DNA from: Paraburkholderia dinghuensis
GTDB taxonomy: Bacteria; Pseudomonadota; Gammaproteobacteria; Burkholderiales; Burkholderiaceae
Assembly: GCF_003837865.1 (NCBI RefSeq)
Contig: NZ_RQIS01000025.1
Location: 1-52,144 of the forward strand
Direction: 5' to 3'
Length of the DNA: 52,144 nt
Both the position numbers and the translations under genes were made by a program. Below the pieces are notes generated by a model. It had not been told where the DNA came from. It was given only the letters and a program-made list of their open reading frames with translations, and did no database searches. The first letter of the stretch is position 1. Each line of letters begins with the position of its first letter. Positions 43,738-49,400 of this stretch are shown piece after piece.

Positions 43738-44425
43738 GGCATGGCGTTTACGTGCCTGGAATACTTCACCGGAGAAAATCCGGCGCATTCGCGCGAATGC
43801 CCAGCGCATAGATAACGACAAGAAGCGCACGCGGGACGCTTGAGGCGCGTAGCGCAGGCGCCCCTCGGACCGCCGCGAGCGTAGGCGGAGGCGATACGCG
43901 CCGGCACCGCACACCGATCGAAGACATACCGACAAGCCCGACAAAGTTGCACAGCGCACCGCGCGAGACAGCGGAGTAACGGGCGCACGCCCCACGCGCC
44001 TTTCACCCATGCACAGCAAGCGTCATTAAATAATTTACTTTGCTATGCGAATTAACTTTAGATGTCTGTCAAAACTTGGGATTTTTCGTCTAGCCAATTC
44101 CATACGAGTTGGCGCAGCATCCACCAATCAAGATTTTCAAGAAGCACGAACCAAATAGATCGATGCTATATCTCGGCAATTGGAAATAGTATCGATCGCT
44201 TCATGCAATATGCATGTAGGCAAATCTATAACTTGCCCCGGAATTCCGCCCAAGTCGGGAATTTCAAACGTGATACTCGCACGGTGTTTGCACTGATCGA
44301 CGCATGGAAAGTGGTGGCGAGTGCCCGCCATTCACTGGCGACGCTCGTTGACCGTGAATGCGTGGGGTGCGAGTGTTGGATCTGGCACGCAGCACCGGCA
44401 ACTATTTATGCGTTGCATAGACACC
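43738..44425. other. Region without supported gene; composition change
   Basis: After hexR the sequence becomes AT-richer from about 44020. Short frames (for example 44062-44439, plus) look non-coding and match nothing recognised. It marks the transition from core to accessory DNA. Confidence 0.35.
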
Positions 44426-44809
44426 ATGAGGCTTCGTGAATTGCAGTCAAAGGATCTGTCGACGCGGAGCGCTCGCGACGCTCACATATCACCTGCAACT
44501 GTGTGGCGCCCTGAGTTCGCGAGAATAGGTTGGCCAGTGTATCTCGCGATTGCAGACCACATTGAGGATGCGATTCGACTCGGGATACTGCGCCCCGGCG
44601 ACAGGCTACCGACGCAGCGCGACATCGCAGATGATCTCGGATTCCACCTGAACACCGTCAATGCGGCCTTTCGCGAGGCGGCGCGACGGGGACTCATTGA
44701 AAGCCGCACGCGCCGGGGCTCCATTGTGTCTGATCGTTCGGCACATCAGGGTTCTGTTGAAACTCCGTCGCCCTCAGGCGGCAGGAGCATTCATGAAACC
44801 CCAGTTTGA
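44426..44809 (+). CDS. Short GntR-type DNA-binding protein, probably a truncated MocR-like regulator
   Basis: A winged helix-turn-helix of the GntR family is clear: GWPVYLAIADHIEDAIRLGI, LRPGDRLPTQRDIADDLGFH, LNTVNAAFREAARRGLIESR. The wording LPTQRDIADDLG...NTVNAAFREAARRGLIESR most resembles the N-terminal domain of MocR/PdxR regulators. After it only about 28 residues remain (VSDRSAHQGSVETPSPSG), with no aminotransferase or ligand domain. From ATG 44426 the product is 127 residues; earlier in-frame ATGs at 44408 and 44321 are possible. Either a stump of a longer gene or a minimal regulator. Confidence 0.6.
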   Translation: MRLRELQSKDLSTRSARDAHISPATVWRPEFARIGWPVYLAIADHIEDAIRLGILRPGDRLPTQRDIADDLGFHLNTVNAAFREAARRGLIESRTRRGSIVSDRSAHQGSVETPSPSGGRSIHETPV

Positions 44810-44956
44810 TGCCGAAAACGGATTTTTCCTTAGCTCATTCCGATAGCCACTCGCACACCCAAGTTTTTTAGGTTAATTCCTATATTCAAACATTTCAATA
44901 TCTACGAATGTTTACCCGCATCACTAAAGAAATAATTAGTTATTCTTATTATTTAT

Positions 44957-44972
44957 AAAGATGAACATCTTT
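44957..44972 (+). promoter_or_regulatory. Palindrome in the lipoprotein leader
   Basis: AAAGATG (44957-44963) and CATCTTT (44966-44972) form a perfect inverted repeat immediately before the AGGGG ribosome binding site of the lipoprotein gene (ATG 44984). It may be an operator or a hairpin affecting translation. The upstream sequence is very AT-rich. Confidence 0.45.
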
Positions 44973-44983
44973 AGGGGTATGTC

Positions 44984-45799
44984 ATGAAAATCAAGCAATC
45001 TTTGAAGCGTCAGACGGCACGGCGACTCACGATCGCAGGTGCATCGGTTTTGTTCTCCGCCGTGCTCGCCGCTTGCGGTGGGGGTGATGGCACCAGCATT
45101 GGCAGCACCATGGACAAAAGCACAATGATGGCTGCAAAGGCTGCGAATTCGTTGGACAGTATTGCAATTCCGCTTCAGCCCAACCAATCGGTGACGAACC
45201 TGTCGTCAGTGGGAGGAGACGGCTCGGGTGAGCTTTGGTATTCGGTAACAGTGCCGGCGGGCACGAACTCCATCAGGATCGCTACGTCTGGCGGATCGGG
45301 AAATGCGGTAATCAGCACACGTGTCACTACGGACCTTGAAGTCAATCGCCCAGGAGACCTTACCTGTTCTGGCTCATTGAATTGCCAAATTGTGTTCGCG
45401 CCACTTACCGCGGCAAAGACCTACTATATTAACGTGGGCACGCGAAGCTCTTATAGTGACAAGACATTGACGACGTATGTAACGTCGGGAATTATCCCGA
45501 TTGTTTCGGGGACAACCGTCCGAGAAATACCTGTCAGTGCAACCGACGATCCACTGATGTTCTCGATCGATGTTCCACCCGGATCAACGAACTTCTCGCT
45601 CGCGCTTGCTAACGGCTCGGGAAAGAGCCCGACGTTTGAAATGATGCGCGGAATTTCGGATCCGATGTATGCCTTCACCATGGGAGACGGCACCAGCTGG
45701 AATGATTCAAATCCAATTCCAGCAACGTACTATTTTTACCTCAGGCCTGCCTTTGGAAGTACAGACAGTATCTGGACGCTGGACGCAACTGTTAAATAA
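44984..45799 (+). CDS. Lipoprotein with two PPC-like domains
   Basis: The 271-residue product starts with a lipoprotein signal ending ASVLFSAVLAAC, with the lipidated Cys at residue 31 followed by GGGDGTS. Two beta-sandwich units resembling bacterial pre-peptidase C-terminal (PPC) domains follow: about residues 60-160 (GELWYSVTVPAGTNSIRIAT, TYYINVGTRSSYSDKTLTTY) and 165-271 (DPLMFSIDVPPGSTNFSLAL, YYFYLRPAFGSTDSIWTLDA). PPC domains normally accompany secreted proteases, but no protease domain is present. A good AGGGG site precedes the start. Codon use is less GC-biased than core genes. Probable surface or periplasmic protein of unknown role. Confidence 0.75.
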   Translation: MKIKQSLKRQTARRLTIAGASVLFSAVLAACGGGDGTSIGSTMDKSTMMAAKAANSLDSIAIPLQPNQSVTNLSSVGGDGSGELWYSVTVPAGTNSIRIATSGGSGNAVISTRVTTDLEVNRPGDLTCSGSLNCQIVFAPLTAAKTYYINVGTRSSYSDKTLTTYVTSGIIPIVSGTTVREIPVSATDDPLMFSIDVPPGSTNFSLALANGSGKSPTFEMMRGISDPMYAFTMGDGTSWNDSNPIPATYYFYLRPAFGSTDSIWTLDATVK

Positions 45800-45943
45800 G
45801 CAAGTGGTACCTTTACTGGATTTTGTCGCCGCACCGTTTCGCGCCTTGGTCGGGCAGACGACTGGTTTCCTGGCGGGCTCGTTGATTCATTACGGCAGCT
45901 AGCCGCGCGACGGTTCACGACGTCAGGCTTCAGATTACTGACC

Positions 45944-45975
45944 AACCCCACGTTTTTCAGAACGTGGGGTTTTGT
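45944..45975 (+). terminator. Intrinsic terminator after the lipoprotein gene
   Basis: AACCCCACGTT (45944-45954) pairs with AACGTGGGGTT (45961-45971), followed by TTGTTTT. It lies about 145 bases after the stop. Confidence 0.8.
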
Positions 45976-46344
45976 TTTGCAGCAACGCACCGGTACGGCG
46001 AGCAAACACGAGAGGAAAACAATCGCGCTGCCGCGGCGAACAACGAAATACGCAGGCACACGGATGAGCGTGGGGAATCGTACACACGATCGCAGTGCAT
46101 GCCTGGCAAGCGATTCGGAATACGACACGACCTACGAAGCAGGAGCCTTGTCTCGCGGTTGTACACCCGACGGCTGAAAGACTTCCACGGAATTCTGGCC
46201 CGCGCCTGACATCCGCTCAACGCCCGCGTTGCCATAGGGGCCCAAAGCGCCATCATGGTCATCGAGCACAGCGATTGCGCATGCCGCGACTAGCAGCAAA
46301 TACCCATCTACATTCGCACGATGCCCCAGTAAGCCCCGATGAAC
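45976..46344. other. Spacer without supported gene
   Basis: Between the terminators of the lipoprotein and adhesin genes. The minus-strand frame 46132-46410 begins inside the adhesin terminator and was not accepted. Nothing else was recognised. Confidence 0.4.
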
Positions 46345-46374
46345 AAAATAAAGCGGACTTCCGAAGAAGTCCGC
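46345..46374 (-). terminator. Intrinsic terminator of the adhesin gene
   Basis: On the minus strand GCGGACTTC (46374-46366) and GAAGTCCGC (46361-46353) pair across the tetraloop TTCG, followed by TTTATTTTG. It is about 75 bases after the adhesin stop. A C(UUCG)G loop makes it especially stable. Confidence 0.85.
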
Positions 46375-46448
46375 CGTGTGTTCGATCCAATTACGGGCAT
46401 TGACGGGCACGGCCGAATGGCGCCGCGCCCGTTGCGCCGTTCAGACGC

Positions 46449-49400
46449 TTACCACTGATACGACATACCGCCGCCGACCGTGGTGCCGCCACCCGCACTG
46501 TAGCCCGCCCCCATCTTGACCTTGAGGTTCTGGGTGATACGTGCCGATGCGCCGAGCGCGGTCGCCTGATAGCCCTTGTAGTTGGCCGTACCGATACCGA
46601 CTGCGATCGTCTTGCCCGGATCGACGTCCGGGATCATCGTGAGCGCAGTGGCCGCCGCCACGCCGCCATATGCACCACGTTGCAGGCCGGTCATGCCGCT
46701 CTGGAACTGACGCATGTTGACTGCGTCGGTCGGAGCCTTACCGTCTGCGACGTTGGTGATCTGGCGTTCGTTACCCGCCGAACCAACCGACACGGTACCG
46801 TCCCGATCCGCCACTGAGTTTGCACCCAGCGCGACCGAGTTGTCCGCCGAGGCAGTCGCGTTGTTGCCGAGCGAAGTCGAGTTGGAGCCCGACGCAGCCG
46901 CCTTGTCGCCGAGCGACGTCGAGTTGGAGCCCGACGCAGTCGCACCGCCACCCACCGCAATCGAGTAGTTGCCTGTTGCCGCAGCCGGACCGCTGTCCGA
47001 GGTGGCCGAAAGGTACTGTGAACCTGTGTCGCCGATGTTCTGGATTGCATTCCCCAGGTTCGCAAGCTCCTGGTTCGTGGCGTACAGCTGGGCGCCCGTT
47101 ACGGCGTCGGTGCTGGTCGCGCTCAGGTCCGCGTCGGTCAGGTTGGTCAGCTTCACCGTGGACGTGGAGTTCGCGCCGCCGAGCGTCACCTGATCGTGTG
47201 CCGACGAGTCGTACTGCACCGCGTTGGCCACCGACCCGGCGATGTTGGTCACCGTGGTCTGCAGGCTCGTCACACGGCCGTCGAGATTGGAAAGCGCATC
47301 ACCGACGTTGTTGACCGTTGTGCCGCCCACCGAATAGGTTGGTGCCGTCACCATGCCATTCGCATCGACCGTCGAGCCGCCACCGAGCGCCGATGCCGTG
47401 CTCTTCGCTGTGCCGTAGAGCTGAGCGCCATTGACCGCATCGCTGCTCGTGGCGTCGACCGAGCCACCCGCGACGCCGGTCAGCGTGCGCGCGCCTGACG
47501 TGCCAGAGAAGTCCACCAGGTTGCCGTTGGTCTTGGCGCCGACCGTGATCGTCCCTTCGTCGTTCTGCATCACGAGGCCGAGACCCGATGAGTTCACCTG
47601 CTGTTCGAGCGCGAACAGTTGCGAACCGTTCACGGCGTCGGTGCTGCTTGCGCTCACGGAGCCTTTCTTGACGTTCGTGATCACCGTGCCATCCGTGCCG
47701 CCGAGCGTGATCTGCGCCTTCGACGCGTCGTCATAAGTGACGAAGGCATTCGTCACGTTACCCGACGAGTCGACGGTCAGACCGGCTGCTTCGAACTGCG
47801 CGAGGTTGACCGCGTCGCTCGCCTGAGTCGCGTTCGCGACGTTTCGCAGGGTGACAGGCTTGGTCGCGTCCTTGCCGCCGAACGTCACGGTCTCCTTGGA
47901 GGAGTCGTCATAGGCGACGAACGAATTCGTCACGTTGCCAGACGAGTCGACGGTCAGCCCGGCTTCCTGCAACTGAGCAAGGTTCACCGCATCACCGGCA
48001 CTCGTCGCATTCGCCACGTTATGCAGCGCCACCGGCTTGCCCAAACCAGTGCCGCCAAGCGTCACCGAATCCTTCTTCGAGTCATCGTAGGCGACGAATG
48101 CGTTCGTCACATTGCCCGACGAATCGACGTCCAGACCGGCCTGCTGCAACTGGCGAAGGTTCACGGCGTCGCTGGCTTCCGTCGCGTTCGCGACGTTCGT
48201 GAGCTGCACGGCCGGAGCCCCGGCTTTCGTGCCGCCGAGCGTCAGCTTGTCGTGCGCCGATGTGTCGTAGATGACGGCGTCCTCCGAGCCCCCCCTGGCG
48301 AGCGCGGCCACAGCGTCGAGCGCGGAGCCGACATCGCTGTACGTACCGGCACCCTGCAGGTTGTAGCTCGGTGTACTGATCGAGCCATCCGCGTTGACCT
48401 TCGTCGCGCCGCCCAACGCGCTGGCCGTAGTCGCCGCCAGCCCGTAGAGCTGCGAGCCGTTCACTGCGTCCGTGCTCGACGTGCTGACCACCCCCGCCGC
48501 CACATTGTGCAACGCCACCGGCGCCGCACCCGTACCCACGCCACCGAACGTCACCGAATCCTTGTTCGTGTTGTCATAGGCAACAAATGCGTTCGTCACG
48601 TTGCCCGACGAGTCGACATCAAGACCGGCCTGCTGCAACTGGGCAAGGTTCACAGCGTCACCAGCGCTTTTCGCATTCGCCACGTTGTGCAACGCCACCG
48701 GCGTAGACGTACCACTACCGCCGAGCGTCACCGAATCCTTGTTCGTATCGTCATAGGCGACAAATGCGTTTGTCACGTTGCCCGACGAGTCGATAGTCAG
48801 GCCCGCGGCTTCGAGTTGCGACACATTCACGGCGTCCGTGCGTTGCGCACCCGCTGCCACGTTGTGCAGCGCAACCGGCGCGCTCGGATTCGTACCGCCA
48901 AACGTCACTGACTTCTTCGTGGAGTCGTCATAGGCCACGAACGCATTCGTCACGTTGCCCGACGAGTCGACGCTCAGACCCGCCTCCTGCAACTGTTCGA
49001 GGTTTACAGCGTCGCTGGCGGTCGTCGCCTTCGCCACGTTCGTGAGCTGCACAGGACCCTTGGGGCTTGGGCCGCCGAGCGTTAGCTTGTCGTGTGCCGA
49101 CGTGTCGTAGATGACTGCATCTACGGAACCGCCCCTGGCGAGCGCGGCCACCGCGTCGAGCGCAGAGCCGACATCGCTGTACGTCCCCGTATCGGCACCC
49201 AGGTTATAAGTCGGTGCACTAAGCGTGCCGTCCGCATTGACCTTCGTCCCGCCGCCCAACGCGCTGGCCGTACTCGCTGCCTGGCCGTAGAGCTGCGAGC
49301 CGTTCACCGCGTCTGTGCTCGACGTGCTGACCGCACCTGCCGCCACGTTGTGCAATGCCACCGGCGCGGCGCCCACGCCGCCGAACGTCACCGAGGTCTT

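Noticed and set aside
44062..44439. 125-residue plus-strand frame in the AT-rich region after hexR
   Set aside because: Composition is unlike coding sequence, no ribosome binding site was seen, and it overlaps the GntR-type frame that has clear domain support.
46132..46410. Possible 92-residue small protein downstream of the adhesin
   Set aside because: Its start lies inside the adhesin's strong terminator hairpin, there is no ribosome binding site, and no family is recognised.
47619..48911. 430-codon open frame on the plus strand opposite the adhesin
   Set aside because: It is a shadow of the repetitive high-GC adhesin frame, with arginine/histidine-rich composition and no recognisable start or product.
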